A stretch of 64,000 bases of DNA from JAJPGZ01 sp038229295 (GTDB lineage Bacteria; Verrucomicrobiota; Verrucomicrobiia; Chthoniobacterales; UBA10450), in contig JBBROO010000012.1 of NCBI GenBank assembly GCA_038229295.1, positions 1-64,000 on the forward strand, read 5' to 3'. Below, piece after piece: positions 7,830-14,766 of the stretch (positions are counted from its first letter, which is position 1; the number at the start of each line of letters is the position of its first letter). Made by a program: the position numbers and the translations under genes. A model generated the notes under the pieces. The model searched no databases. It was not told where the DNA came from and saw only the letters and a program-made list of their open reading frames with translations.

Positions 7830-8519
7830 ATGTTTGCGTCCGCTGATTTTCTAACGCTGGAACAGACGGCCCACTCGAAATTGTTCGAGAACCAGAAATA
7901 TGTTTGGGACGCGCTCAAACAGATCGCGAGCTATTTGCAATTTCGATTGAAGCCGGGAGTGCTGGGCGAATTGATCGGCAAACCTTACATCAGCGGCCAG
8001 GTCTTTGTCGGCGCGGGCACGATTGTCGAACAAGGTGCGACGTTAAAGGGGCCGGCGTGGATCGGAGGAAATTGCCACATTCGCAGCGGCTGTTATGTGC
8101 GCGAGAACGTGATCATCGGCGATGATGTGGTGATGGGAAATTCGTGCGAGTTCAAGAATTCAATTGTCTTCAACGAAGCGCAGGTGCCGCACTTTAATTA
8201 CGTGGGCGATTCCATTATCGGGTATCGCGCGCATCTCGGCGCGGGCGTGATTCTGTCCAACGTGAAGCTCGATCATAGCGAGATCGGCGTGGCCGCGCCT
8301 GACGGCGCCATCGCGACCGGCCTAACGAAGTTCGGCGCGATCGTCGGCGACCGCACTGAGATTGGATGCAACGCCGTCATCAATCCCGGTTCGGTGCTCG
8401 GGCGGGATTGCATCGTCTATCCGGGCGCGAATTTTCGCGGCGTGTTGCCGGACCGCAGCGTCGTAAAAGTGCGGCAGCAACTGCAAGTGCTGGCGCGACG
8501 CGATCTGCGCCAGGATTGA
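7830..8519 (+). CDS. Left-handed beta-helix (hexapeptide repeat) protein, GlmU C-terminal-like
   Basis: The 229-residue protein is built mainly of hexapeptide repeats (GAGTIV, GATLKG, GNCHIR, GDDVVM, GAGVIL and similar), the fold of sugar-nucleotide acyltransferases. Similar proteins are often annotated as UDP-N-acetylglucosamine diphosphorylase-like, but no nucleotidyltransferase domain is present. Substrate unknown. I chose ATG 7830; the alternative GTG at 7812 overlaps cysS. A TTAGATCGACAA variant of the dispersed motif (7816-7827) lies between the cysS stop and this ATG. Confidence 0.75.
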   Translation: MFASADFLTLEQTAHSKLFENQKYVWDALKQIASYLQFRLKPGVLGELIGKPYISGQVFVGAGTIVEQGATLKGPAWIGGNCHIRSGCYVRENVIIGDDVVMGNSCEFKNSIVFNEAQVPHFNYVGDSIIGYRAHLGAGVILSNVKLDHSEIGVAAPDGAIATGLTKFGAIVGDRTEIGCNAVINPGSVLGRDCIVYPGANFRGVLPDRSVVKVRQQLQVLARRDLRQD

Positions 8520-8534
8520 GCGGCGGCCGCCGGT

Positions 8535-9170
8535 TCAATCCGTGTTCTTCGGCAGCGGCGGCTTCTTCTTTAGCCAGCCCAGATCGTAGAGACGCTGCCC
8601 AAACCACAATGGCGCTTCCGGCGTGAAAACATTTTTCGCCTTGTCGATCCAATCCTGCCCTTCAGATTTTTTATTGTGCGCGAAAGCCCAGGCCGCCTGC
8701 GCATAATAGTAGGAAGGCGTTTCGGTGGGAAAAGTGATGGCTTGAAACGCCTTTCGCGCGTTGGCCTCATCGTGTTCGCCCAAATAGGTCAGGAGCACGC
8801 CGAAGCGAACCCGCTCGCTCGACATGAGGATGTTCGTTTCCTTTTGTAAGCCTTGATAAATCGCGCGCGCATCCGCGAATTTTTTCTGGCGCAAAAGCAA
8901 ATCGCCGACGTGGAGACGCGGCGCGAACACTTCCGGTCTCGCTTCGTGCGCGGCTTCGAAAGCTTTCCTGGCCTCATCAAACTTCTGCTGCTCCATGTAA
9001 ATACAGCCGCGCAAATCGAGCGAATTGGTGGATGGCGCGGAAGATTTGTCGAGGCGATCAAGCGCAGCCAGCGCGTTGTCGAATTTCTCCTGCTGATATT
9101 CGCGCGTGGCGATGGCGAGATCGCTCTCGACGGCGACGGCCGGACCGATCACGAGCAGGAGCACGAGCAC
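8535..9170 (-). CDS. Secreted or membrane-anchored tetratricopeptide-repeat protein
   Basis: The product starts with a hydrophobic segment (LVLLLVIGPAVAV) that looks like a signal peptide, followed by TPR-like helix pairs (YQQEKFDNALAALDRL, YMEQQKFDEARKAFEAA, LLRQKKFADARAIYQGL). It probably acts as a protein-interaction scaffold outside the cytoplasm; the partner is unknown. The open frame extends to 9347 but runs through a tRNA and a palindromic repeat, so I chose the first start after the tRNA, GTG 9170, giving 211 residues. No ATG is available there and the start is uncertain. Confidence 0.65.
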   Translation of the reverse strand: MLVLLLVIGPAVAVESDLAIATREYQQEKFDNALAALDRLDKSSAPSTNSLDLRGCIYMEQQKFDEARKAFEAAHEARPEVFAPRLHVGDLLLRQKKFADARAIYQGLQKETNILMSSERVRFGVLLTYLGEHDEANARKAFQAITFPTETPSYYYAQAAWAFAHNKKSEGQDWIDKAKNVFTPEAPLWFGQRLYDLGWLKKKPPLPKNTD

Positions 9171-9184
9171 GACAAGGGAGAAAC

Positions 9185-9268
9185 GGATGGGCGGGGATTC
9201 GAACCCCGGGTGCCGTGAGGCACACACGCTTTCCAGGCGTGCACAATAGACCGCTCTGTCACCCATCC
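9185..9268 (-). tRNA. tRNA-Ser (anticodon GGA)
   Basis: The minus strand folds into an 84-nt cloverleaf: acceptor GGATGGG with CCCATCC, anticodon stem CACGC/GCGTG around loop CTGGAAA (anticodon GGA), a long class II variable arm, and the T-loop GGTTCGAATCC. It reads UCC and UCU codons. No CCA is encoded at the 3' end. Confidence 0.95.
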
Positions 9269-9271
9269 TTA

Positions 9272-9351
9272 TGTCATCCCGAGCGCAATCGAGGGATCTC
9301 TTCCTGATCTTCTTCTCGATGAGAGAGGTCTCGACTTCGCTCGACATGACA
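9272..9351. repeat. Palindromic intergenic repeat, TGTCAT...GAGCG type
   Basis: The arms 9272-9300 and 9323-9351 are imperfect inverted copies (about 21 of 29 pairs) with a 22-bp spacer. The outer core TGTCATnnnGAGCG matches the repeat at 6273-6376. It lies between the tRNA and the hemQ end and is followed at once by a dispersed motif (9360-9370). Confidence 0.7.
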
Positions 9352-9370
9352 AAGGGCGCAAGATCGACAA

Positions 9371-10186
9371 CTACAGTTGTAGTCGCCGGAACAATTCGTC
9401 GAGCGGAAGTTGAATGCCGATAAAAAATTCACCGAAGTCGGCGTACTCCGCGCTCACCGGATCGAAGCGCATTTGATAAACGATCGCCTTAATCTGAAAC
9501 GTATCGCGCGCGAAGAGCGTCACGCCCCACTCCGCATCGTCGAGTCCGGTGGAACCGGTGATGAGCTGCTTGATTTTGCCGGCGTATTGGCGGCCGACCG
9601 TCGCATGCCCCTTCATTAGCTGGCGCCGTTCTTCGTACGGGAGCGCGTACCAATTGCGCTGCTCACCGCGGCGTTTGCTCATATTGTAGAAACAAACGAT
9701 CGGCCAATCCGGCAGCGTCGGGTAAACGCGCTCGTGGCGATAATGTTTGATGCGCTCGCGGAAAGTCGTTAACGCTTCCTCCCGTTTCGCGGGATTGCTT
9801 TTCACGTCCGCCTCCAGCGACTCGGCATACTCTTCCTCCGTCGGGATGTATTCGCTCTCTTCCGTGAGCGAGAGATAACTGTAAACGGGCGACAAAACAT
9901 CCGGGCCTAACGACAGCGAAAGTTGCTTGTCGATCTTGTTGGCCATTTGCAGATCGGGCGTGATCAACATGAAACCGAGATCTGCTTTCGGCGTGACGAT
10001 GCTGAGGGTGACAAGTTGCGTCGAATCCATCGCGCGAATTTCCTGCACGAGCGCAGTCAGATTCGTTTTGGCGGCGTTTTGTTCTTCGCGACTGAGCAAT
10101 TGCCATTGACCCTGCTCGATGCGGTAAAACAGATGCAGGCAATGCCAGCCTTCTTCCGGAACCAGCACCGTGTTCTGGTCAGTCAT
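9371..10186 (-). CDS. chdC: Chlorite dismutase-like protein, HemQ / coproheme decarboxylase type
   Basis: The 271-residue protein matches the HemQ (ChdC) group, which converts coproheme III to heme b in the coproporphyrin-dependent pathway. The signature region NWYALPYEERRQLMKGHAT holds the proximal heme histidine, followed by GR, and the WGVTLFA strand completes the barrel. The acidic insert around EYIPTEEEYAESLE is longer than in Firmicutes HemQ. No chlorite-detoxifying role is implied. It stands alone here between a tRNA and a rhomboid-like gene, so pathway partners are elsewhere. Confidence 0.85.
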   Translation of the reverse strand: MTDQNTVLVPEEGWHCLHLFYRIEQGQWQLLSREEQNAAKTNLTALVQEIRAMDSTQLVTLSIVTPKADLGFMLITPDLQMANKIDKQLSLSLGPDVLSPVYSYLSLTEESEYIPTEEEYAESLEADVKSNPAKREEALTTFRERIKHYRHERVYPTLPDWPIVCFYNMSKRRGEQRNWYALPYEERRQLMKGHATVGRQYAGKIKQLITGSTGLDDAEWGVTLFARDTFQIKAIVYQMRFDPVSAEYADFGEFFIGIQLPLDELFRRLQL

Positions 10187-10243
10187 CGCGCTAGTCTCCG
10201 CCCGGGAATTTTTCGGTCAAGCCAGCGAATGACGATGTCGATC

Positions 10244-11026
10244 TTACGGCGTGGCGATTGCGACCTTCGGCAGATGCGGGACGCAATATTCTTCGCCGTC
10301 GCGCGCGACGCGGAATTCGAGATTCGCATCGGTCAGTTCGGTGGCGCCGCAGGTTTTGCATTTGTGCAACGGCTCGGCCTCGCTGCGAGTTTCAACTTCG
10401 AAACGACGGCGTCGCGTCGTCACATCGCGCCGATGACGCGCGTCATGGATGATTTCCGGGCCAAAGAAGATCAGATAATTGCTCAACGCGGCGATGAGCG
10501 CGGCTCGATAAGAATTCGTGTTCGCCATGAAACCGATGACGAGAAATAAACCCCACGCCCAGGCCAGCCATTTGATCTTGGCCGGCAAAATAAAAAGAAT
10601 GTAGATGACCTGGTCGGGATAAAAACGCGCGAACGCAAAAAAGAGCGACGAGATGAGCATTTCATTGGAAAAATTACTGCCGAAGAAAAACGCGGCCACG
10701 GTTGTGCCGATCATGCCGACGAAAAAATAAAGCGTCAGCCGAAATGCACCCCAGGCGCGTTCGAGTCCGTCGCCGATAAACCAAAGAAACCAGAGCGCCA
10801 TCAGGAGCCACAGCGGACTCAGCGTTTGCGGAACAAAAATATAGGTGAGCAGCCGCCAGACTTCGCCGCGGCGCACGCTTGCGGGATCGAGTGTGATCAC
10901 GTTTAGGAAGTTCGGATTCAGATAAATCAATACGAACACGAGCGCGGTGAATCCGACGAGGACGCGCGCGAGTCCCGGGACGGCGACAAAACCAATGCGG
11001 CGTTCGAGTTTGTCCAGCCATCTCAT
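10244..11026 (-). CDS. Rhomboid-like membrane protein, probably without protease activity
   Basis: The 260-residue protein has about six hydrophobic segments and the rhomboid-superfamily features RRGEVWRLLTYIFVP and WFLWFIGDGLERAWGAFR. The catalytic GxSG serine motif and the partner histidine are not visible, so it looks like a TMEM115/derlin-type pseudoprotease. A soluble tail from about residue 205 ends in a zinc-ribbon-like C-x2-C...C pattern (CKTCGATE, EYCVPHLP). Function unknown. A dispersed motif lies in the gap to hemQ at 10235. Confidence 0.65.
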   Translation of the reverse strand: MRWLDKLERRIGFVAVPGLARVLVGFTALVFVLIYLNPNFLNVITLDPASVRRGEVWRLLTYIFVPQTLSPLWLLMALWFLWFIGDGLERAWGAFRLTLYFFVGMIGTTVAAFFFGSNFSNEMLISSLFFAFARFYPDQVIYILFILPAKIKWLAWAWGLFLVIGFMANTNSYRAALIAALSNYLIFFGPEIIHDARHRRDVTTRRRRFEVETRSEAEPLHKCKTCGATELTDANLEFRVARDGEEYCVPHLPKVAIATP

Positions 11027-11089
11027 GTCGGCGTCACCGTAAAGAAATGGCGCGTTGCTTCAACTCCGCGCGGCGGGTAGTTTTTGCGC

Positions 11090-12178
11090 GTGAGCGAGCC
11101 CGCACCGAAAAAAACTCCGCTTTACGACGAGCACGTCCGGCGCGGCGCGAAAATTATTCCATTCGGCGGTTGGATGATGCCGGTGCAATACACCAGCATC
11201 GTCGAGGAACATCAGGCCGTGCGAAACAACGTGGGCAGGTTCGACATTTCGCACATGGGGCAATTCATCGTCAGCGGAAACGGCGCGGGCGCCTGGCTGA
11301 ACGCGATGTTGACTAACAACATCGAGAAGCTCGCGGTCGGTCAGGGGCAATACACTTTTTTGCTTAACGAACGCGGCGGCATCATCGATGACTTGATCGC
11401 CTACCGAATCGGCGACCAAAAATTCCTGCTCGTCGTCAACGCATCGCGCGCGGAAGAAGATTTTGAATGGTTAGATCGACATCGTGAGAATGAAGTGAAT
11501 CTCGGAGACCGCAGCGCCTACTTCGGCGGGGTTGCCATCCAAGGCCCGCGCGTGACCGAACTCTTTGTCGATCTTCCGCCGCGAAATCACATTGTCGATG
11601 TTGAGCTGGCTGGAATGCCGGTGTCGATCGCGCGCACCGGTTACACGGGTGAAGACGGTGTCGAAGTTTTCTTTGGCGCCAATGACGCGGCGAAGTTTTG
11701 GAATGCCGTCTTGGAAAACGGAGAGAAGTTGGGGATCAAACCGTGCGGTCTCGGCGCGCGCGACACGTTGCGACTAGAGATGTGTTACCCGCTCAACGGC
11801 TCCGATCTTTCGCCGGAGCGCAACCCGATCGAAGCCGGTCTGGGATTCTTTGTCGATCTTACGAAACCAAAATTCACCGGGCGCGATGTTTTGTTGAAGG
11901 TGAAAGAGAACGGGCCGGCGCAAAAACTGGCGGCGTTCAAGATGGAAGGCAAAGGCCCGCCGCCGCGTCCGCATTATCCGGTGTTCGCGAATGGCGAGCG
12001 CATCGGTGAAGTGGCGAGCGGGACATTGTCGCCGAGCTTGAATTACGGAATTGGAATGGCTTACATCGACGCGCCGCTGGCGAAAATCGGATCGAAGATC
12101 GACATCGAGATTCGCGGAAATAAATTCCCGGCCATCATCGAAAAGAAACCGCTCTACAAAAAACAATCACCATCATGA
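11090..12178 (+). CDS. gcvT: Aminomethyltransferase (glycine cleavage T protein)
   Basis: GcvT transfers the one-carbon unit from the aminomethyl arm of lipoylated GcvH to tetrahydrofolate, releasing ammonia. The 362-residue protein has the N-terminal PFGGWMMPVQY motif, RTGYTGEDGVEVF near the middle and the C-terminal barrel region. GTG 11090 is chosen; TTG 11084 is also possible. The stop overlaps the gcvH start (ATGA), showing a gcvT-gcvH operon. gcvP is not in the window. Dispersed motifs at 11472 (variant), 11565, 11850 and 12095 make this one of the densest genes for the motif. Confidence 0.95.
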   Translation: MSEPAPKKTPLYDEHVRRGAKIIPFGGWMMPVQYTSIVEEHQAVRNNVGRFDISHMGQFIVSGNGAGAWLNAMLTNNIEKLAVGQGQYTFLLNERGGIIDDLIAYRIGDQKFLLVVNASRAEEDFEWLDRHRENEVNLGDRSAYFGGVAIQGPRVTELFVDLPPRNHIVDVELAGMPVSIARTGYTGEDGVEVFFGANDAAKFWNAVLENGEKLGIKPCGLGARDTLRLEMCYPLNGSDLSPERNPIEAGLGFFVDLTKPKFTGRDVLLKVKENGPAQKLAAFKMEGKGPPPRPHYPVFANGERIGEVASGTLSPSLNYGIGMAYIDAPLAKIGSKIDIEIRGNKFPAIIEKKPLYKKQSPS

Positions 12179-12552
12179 ACGTTCCCGACGATTTGCTTTA
12201 CACCGAAAGTCACGAATGGATTAAGCGCGAAGGCGAAAACATCCGCGTCGGCATCACTGATCACGCGCAGGCCGAGTTGACCGATGTCGTTTACGTCGAG
12301 TTGCCGAAGAAAGATCGACAAGTGAACGCGAAGGAAGCGATCGCGGTGGTGGAATCAGTCAAAGCGGCGAGCGACATCTACGCGCCGGTGAAAGGCACGG
12401 TCGTCGATGCCAATGCCGAGTTGTCATCCAATCCCGCGCTCGTGAACACCGACCCATTCGGAAAAGGCTGGCTCTACGTTCTCAAGATCGACAACGCGGC
12501 TGATCTCAAGAATTTGAAAGACGCCGCGGGATACAAAAAGCAGATCAGCTAG
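12175..12552 (+). CDS. gcvH: Glycine cleavage system H protein
   Basis: GcvH carries the lipoyl-bound aminomethyl group between P, T and L proteins. The 125-residue product has the lipoylation lysine K63 in VVESVKAASDIYAPV, the family signature. ATG 12175 overlaps the gcvT stop. Two dispersed motifs are used in coding: 12311 encodes KKDRQ (45-49) and 12484 encodes KIDN near residue 104. Confidence 0.96.
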   Translation: MNVPDDLLYTESHEWIKREGENIRVGITDHAQAELTDVVYVELPKKDRQVNAKEAIAVVESVKAASDIYAPVKGTVVDANAELSSNPALVNTDPFGKGWLYVLKIDNAADLKNLKDAAGYKKQIS

Positions 12553-12560
12553 ATCAACAA

Positions 12561-12749
12561 TTGAATCGGTTAGGCACCGGCTTGCGCATTTTTGCGGGGA
12601 TATTCGTCGTCGCCGCGTCGCCGTTGATGATCTATACGTTTATCGAACCATCCAACTGGTACTTCGTCAGTGCGCTTGCAGTATTGACCATGATCGCCGC
12701 TTATGTGGCCGTTACAGGCAAAGCGCCGTTTTTCAGTCAGCGATCATGA
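12561..12749 (+). CDS. Small membrane protein with two transmembrane segments
   Basis: The 62-residue product from TTG 12561 has two hydrophobic stretches (LRIFAGIFVVAASPLMIYTF and FVSALAVLTMIAAYVAV) joined by a short polar loop. I do not recognise the family. It begins 8 bp after the gcvH stop, so it may be read through from gcvTH. A degenerate motif (AGATCAACAA) overlaps the gcvH stop. The hydrophobic pattern supports a real gene, but the start codon is weak. Confidence 0.5.
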   Translation: MNRLGTGLRIFAGIFVVAASPLMIYTFIEPSNWYFVSALAVLTMIAAYVAVTGKAPFFSQRS

Positions 12750-12779
12750 GACGCGATCGGAATCAAAAGTGTCTCAAGC

Positions 12780-12902
12780 TCAGTCTTTACCGAAGAGCAG
12801 TTGCTCGACGCCGCGGAGTACTTCGTCGATCTTGATGGGCGCGGCGAAGAAGCTGTAGCCAGACAAAATTCCGCCGGAGACCATTTCGCTTTCCGGTTTC
12901 AG
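12780..12902 (-). pseudogene. Truncated extra copy 1 of the response-regulator 3' end
   Basis: This segment is a divergent copy of the last 40 or so codons, including the stop (TCA at 12780-12782 on +), of the response regulator at 13915-14298. Similarity begins at the stop codon and is lost after about 12902, where copies 2 and 3 continue. It has no start of its own. Most of the 204-bp gap between the small membrane protein and hicB is this fragment. Confidence 0.85.
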
Positions 12903-12953
12903 GCCAGCTGACAGCGCGGCTTGTGTTCTGCTTCTGTTTAAGGCAATACTGTC

Positions 12954-13313
12954 ATGGTGAAGTTCGCGGTTGAAATTGAGCAGGAGACGGACGGGCGATG
13001 GATCGCGGAAATTCCGCAGATTCCTGGTGCGATGGCTTACGGAGTTTCACGCAAGGAGGCTGTGGCCCGGGTTGAAGCACTCGGTCTGCGCGTATTGGCC
13101 GAGCGAATCGAACAAGGCGAGAGTTCGCCCGAGATCGACAATCAGTCTTTACCGAAGAGCAGTTGCTCAACTCCGCGGAGAACTTCGTCGATCTTGACCG
13201 GGGCGGCGAAGAAGCTGTATCCAGACAAGATTCCGCCGGAGACCATTTCGCTTTCGGGTTTGAGGCTGCTCAGACAAACGAACGGCGTTTCCTGCAAGCT
13301 GGCGTCGGTTTGA
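12954..13313 (+). CDS. HicB-like antitoxin with a repeat-derived C-terminus
   Basis: Residues 1 to about 62 match small HicB-family antitoxins (VKFAVEIEQETDGRWIAEIP, GVSRKEAVARVEALGLRVLA). In type II systems HicB neutralises the HicA mRNA interferase. From about residue 63 the frame runs into the antisense strand of response-regulator copy 2, so the last 55 or so residues are not HicB sequence. The switch lies at a dispersed-motif match (AGATCGACAA, 13132-13141). No hicA is present, so this is an orphan or decaying module; hicA was probably lost when the repeat was formed. Confidence 0.65.
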   Translation: MVKFAVEIEQETDGRWIAEIPQIPGAMAYGVSRKEAVARVEALGLRVLAERIEQGESSPEIDNQSLPKSSCSTPRRTSSILTGAAKKLYPDKIPPETISLSGLRLLRQTNGVSCKLASV

Positions 13314-13318
13314 GACCA
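13142..13318 (-). pseudogene. Truncated extra copy 2 of the response-regulator 3' end
   Basis: This segment encodes, on the minus strand, a peptide ending SLKPESEMVSGGILSGYSFF through EQLLFGKD, nearly identical to the end of the response regulator at 13915-14298. Similarity starts at the stop codon and fades near 13318. The N-terminal receiver half is missing, although a 66-codon open frame remains. It overlaps the 3' half of the hicB-like frame on the other strand. Confidence 0.85.
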
Positions 13319-13361
13319 ACTCTGGCTTGAACGAAAAGCCATTTGTCGCTACGATTGCACC

Positions 13362-13595
13362 ATGATTCTTGAGCGGCATCCTGAATTGCGGCGGCTTTCT
13401 AACTCAGAGAAGTTGGCTCTGGTGTCAGAGCTTTGGGATGAATTGTCCGCGAATCCGGCGGACGTACCGGTTAGTCCTGAACAGATCGCCGAGCTCGATC
13501 GGCGGATGGCGGAATATCGGAAGGACCCGAGCCAAGTCACGACTTGGCAAGAAATCAAGGCGCGGATTTTAGGTAGCGGCGCGAATGCCGCATGA
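13362..13595 (+). CDS. Putative addiction-module antitoxin component
   Basis: The 77-residue protein fits the small addiction-module component family (TIGR02574 type), with the pattern LSNSEKLALVSELWDEL and the ending W-x-E-I-K-A-R-I-L. Such proteins bind and neutralise a ParE/RelE toxin encoded next to them and usually repress their own promoter. Its stop overlaps the toxin start by 4 bp (ATGA). The pair lies exactly between two copies of the response-regulator 3' end, suggesting arrival as a unit. Confidence 0.85.
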   Translation: MILERHPELRRLSNSEKLALVSELWDELSANPADVPVSPEQIAELDRRMAEYRKDPSQVTTWQEIKARILGSGANAA

Positions 13596-13888
13596 GCGAA
13601 CTGATATTCCTTCTTTCGGCCGATCTCGACATCCAGCGCGCTTACAACTTTTACGAGGAATTTCAGGAAGGCCGCGGTGCGGTATTCATGCACCACCTCG
13701 ATGCAGCACTCGAGCAGTTGCGCGTTTTCCCCGAGAGCGGACCAATCGTTCACCGTAATTATCGGCGGCTGCTTGTGCCGCGATTTCCTAACGGCATCTT
13801 TTACACAATCGAGCCGCGAGGCATCATCATTTCAGGCGTGATGGACACTCGCCAGGACCCGGCGGTTATTCTTCGGCGGCTGAGCTAA
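13592..13888 (+). CDS. ParE/RelE-family toxin
   Basis: The 98-residue protein has the ParE/RelE-like pattern ADLDIQRAYNFYEE, a central HRNYRRLLVPRFP strand and the C-terminal VMDTRQDP...LRRL. Family members either cut ribosome-bound mRNA or inhibit gyrase; sequence alone does not decide which. It overlaps the antitoxin by 4 bp and ends 26 bp before the stop codon of the convergent response regulator. Confidence 0.85.
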   Translation: MSELIFLLSADLDIQRAYNFYEEFQEGRGAVFMHHLDAALEQLRVFPESGPIVHRNYRRLLVPRFPNGIFYTIEPRGIIISGVMDTRQDPAVILRRLS

Positions 13889-13914
13889 GCGAGCCCGTTA
13901 TCCGCGGTTGACTT

Positions 13915-14298
13915 TCAGTCCTTCCCGAAGAGCAGTTGCTCGACGCCGCGGAGGACTTCGTCGATCTTGACCGGGGCCGCGAAGAAGCTGTAGCCGGACA
14001 AGATTCCGCCGGAGACCATTTCGCTTTCTGGTTTGAGGCTGCTCAGTGATACGAATGGTGTGTCCTGCAGATTCGCGTCGGATTGAATTTGTTTGGCCAA
14101 AGTTTCGCGATCGGCGCTGCCGGTGGCGGTGTCGACGAGGATGAGATCGGGCTGGAACCACTTAGCCGAATGCAGGGCGAACTGGCTGTCGTGTTCTTCC
14201 TTGATCCAATATTTCCCGGTTTTTTCGAGGGCGCGTCTAACGAGTCGAGTGACGCCGGGTTCTTTGTCGATGAGGAGGATTTTTTTAGGGAAGTTCAT
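13915..14298 (-). CDS. Stand-alone response-regulator receiver protein with altered key residues
   Basis: The 127-residue single-domain protein follows the receiver fold: KKILLIDKEP (first strand with one acidic residue replaced by K), the phosphorylation strand PDLILVDT and a C-terminal APVKIDEV where KPF is normal. The missing acidic partner and lysine suggest weak or no phosphorelay activity. There is no output domain. ATG 14298 is chosen. Two extra copies of its 3' end lie to the left (12780-12902 and 13142-13318). A dispersed motif sits upstream of its start (14313). Confidence 0.75.
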   Translation of the reverse strand: MNFPKKILLIDKEPGVTRLVRRALEKTGKYWIKEEHDSQFALHSAKWFQPDLILVDTATGSADRETLAKQIQSDANLQDTPFVSLSSLKPESEMVSGGILSGYSFFAAPVKIDEVLRGVEQLLFGKD

Positions 14299-14352
14299 AT
14301 GCGGTGGTTGAGTTGTCGATCTTATCTCAAGCATCGGATGTGCCAATCCGGC

Positions 14353-14413
14353 TGTAGCGGCAGGCGTGCCGCCTGCGATCTTCGGACAAGAAGCCGGCAC
14401 GGCTGCCGCTACA
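14353..14413. repeat. Palindromic intergenic repeat, TGTAGCGGCAG type
   Basis: The arms 14353-14373 and 14393-14413 are inverted with two mismatches in 21 bp and a 19-bp spacer, in the gap between the response regulator and xseB. The GC-rich palindrome starting TGTAGC resembles the 4867-4953 element and may form a strong hairpin in transcripts. Confidence 0.75.
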
Positions 14414-14460
14414 GAAGAACTTTGTTGCGACGCCACGCTGTGCTTAGTTCCAAACGCGCG

Positions 14461-14766
14461 ATGAGCACCAAACCGAAGGCAACTGCGACGAATTTGAATT
14501 TCGAAGGCGCGATGGAACGGCTCGAGAAAATCGTCGAACAGATGGAGTCGGGAAAATTGGCGTTGGAAGATTTGATTGTGCGTTACGAGGAAGGGATGAA
14601 TCTTGTGAAGGTTTGTCAGGAGCGTCTTGCCACGGCCGAACAAAAGATCGACATGATCGCGCGGGACAGTGCGGGCAAGGCGGTGGTGAAACCTTTCGAG
14701 CCAACTGAGGAAACGAAGCCGGAACCAGAAAAACAAAATGCAGGCGACGAAGTCAGACTCTTCTGA
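14461..14766 (+). CDS. xseB: Exodeoxyribonuclease VII small subunit
   Basis: XseB is the small subunit of ExoVII, which degrades single-stranded DNA together with XseA. The 101-residue product has the family core NFEGAMERLEKIVEQMESGK followed by a helix pair. ATG 14461 is chosen because the open frame from 14083 runs through a palindromic repeat and antisense to the response regulator. It overlaps dxs by 29 bp; an xseB-dxs pair is a common bacterial arrangement. A dispersed motif at 14644 encodes KIDM. Confidence 0.92.
   Translation: MSTKPKATATNLNFEGAMERLEKIVEQMESGKLALEDLIVRYEEGMNLVKVCQERLATAEQKIDMIARDSAGKAVVKPFEPTEETKPEPEKQNAGDEVRLF

Noticed and set aside
8535..9347. Long minus-strand frame starting at 9347
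   Set aside because: It runs through the tRNA-Ser and a palindromic repeat; only the part from about 9170 looks like a protein.
14083..14460. N-terminal extension of the xseB frame
   Set aside because: It reads through the response-regulator antisense strand and a palindromic repeat; xseB starts at 14461.
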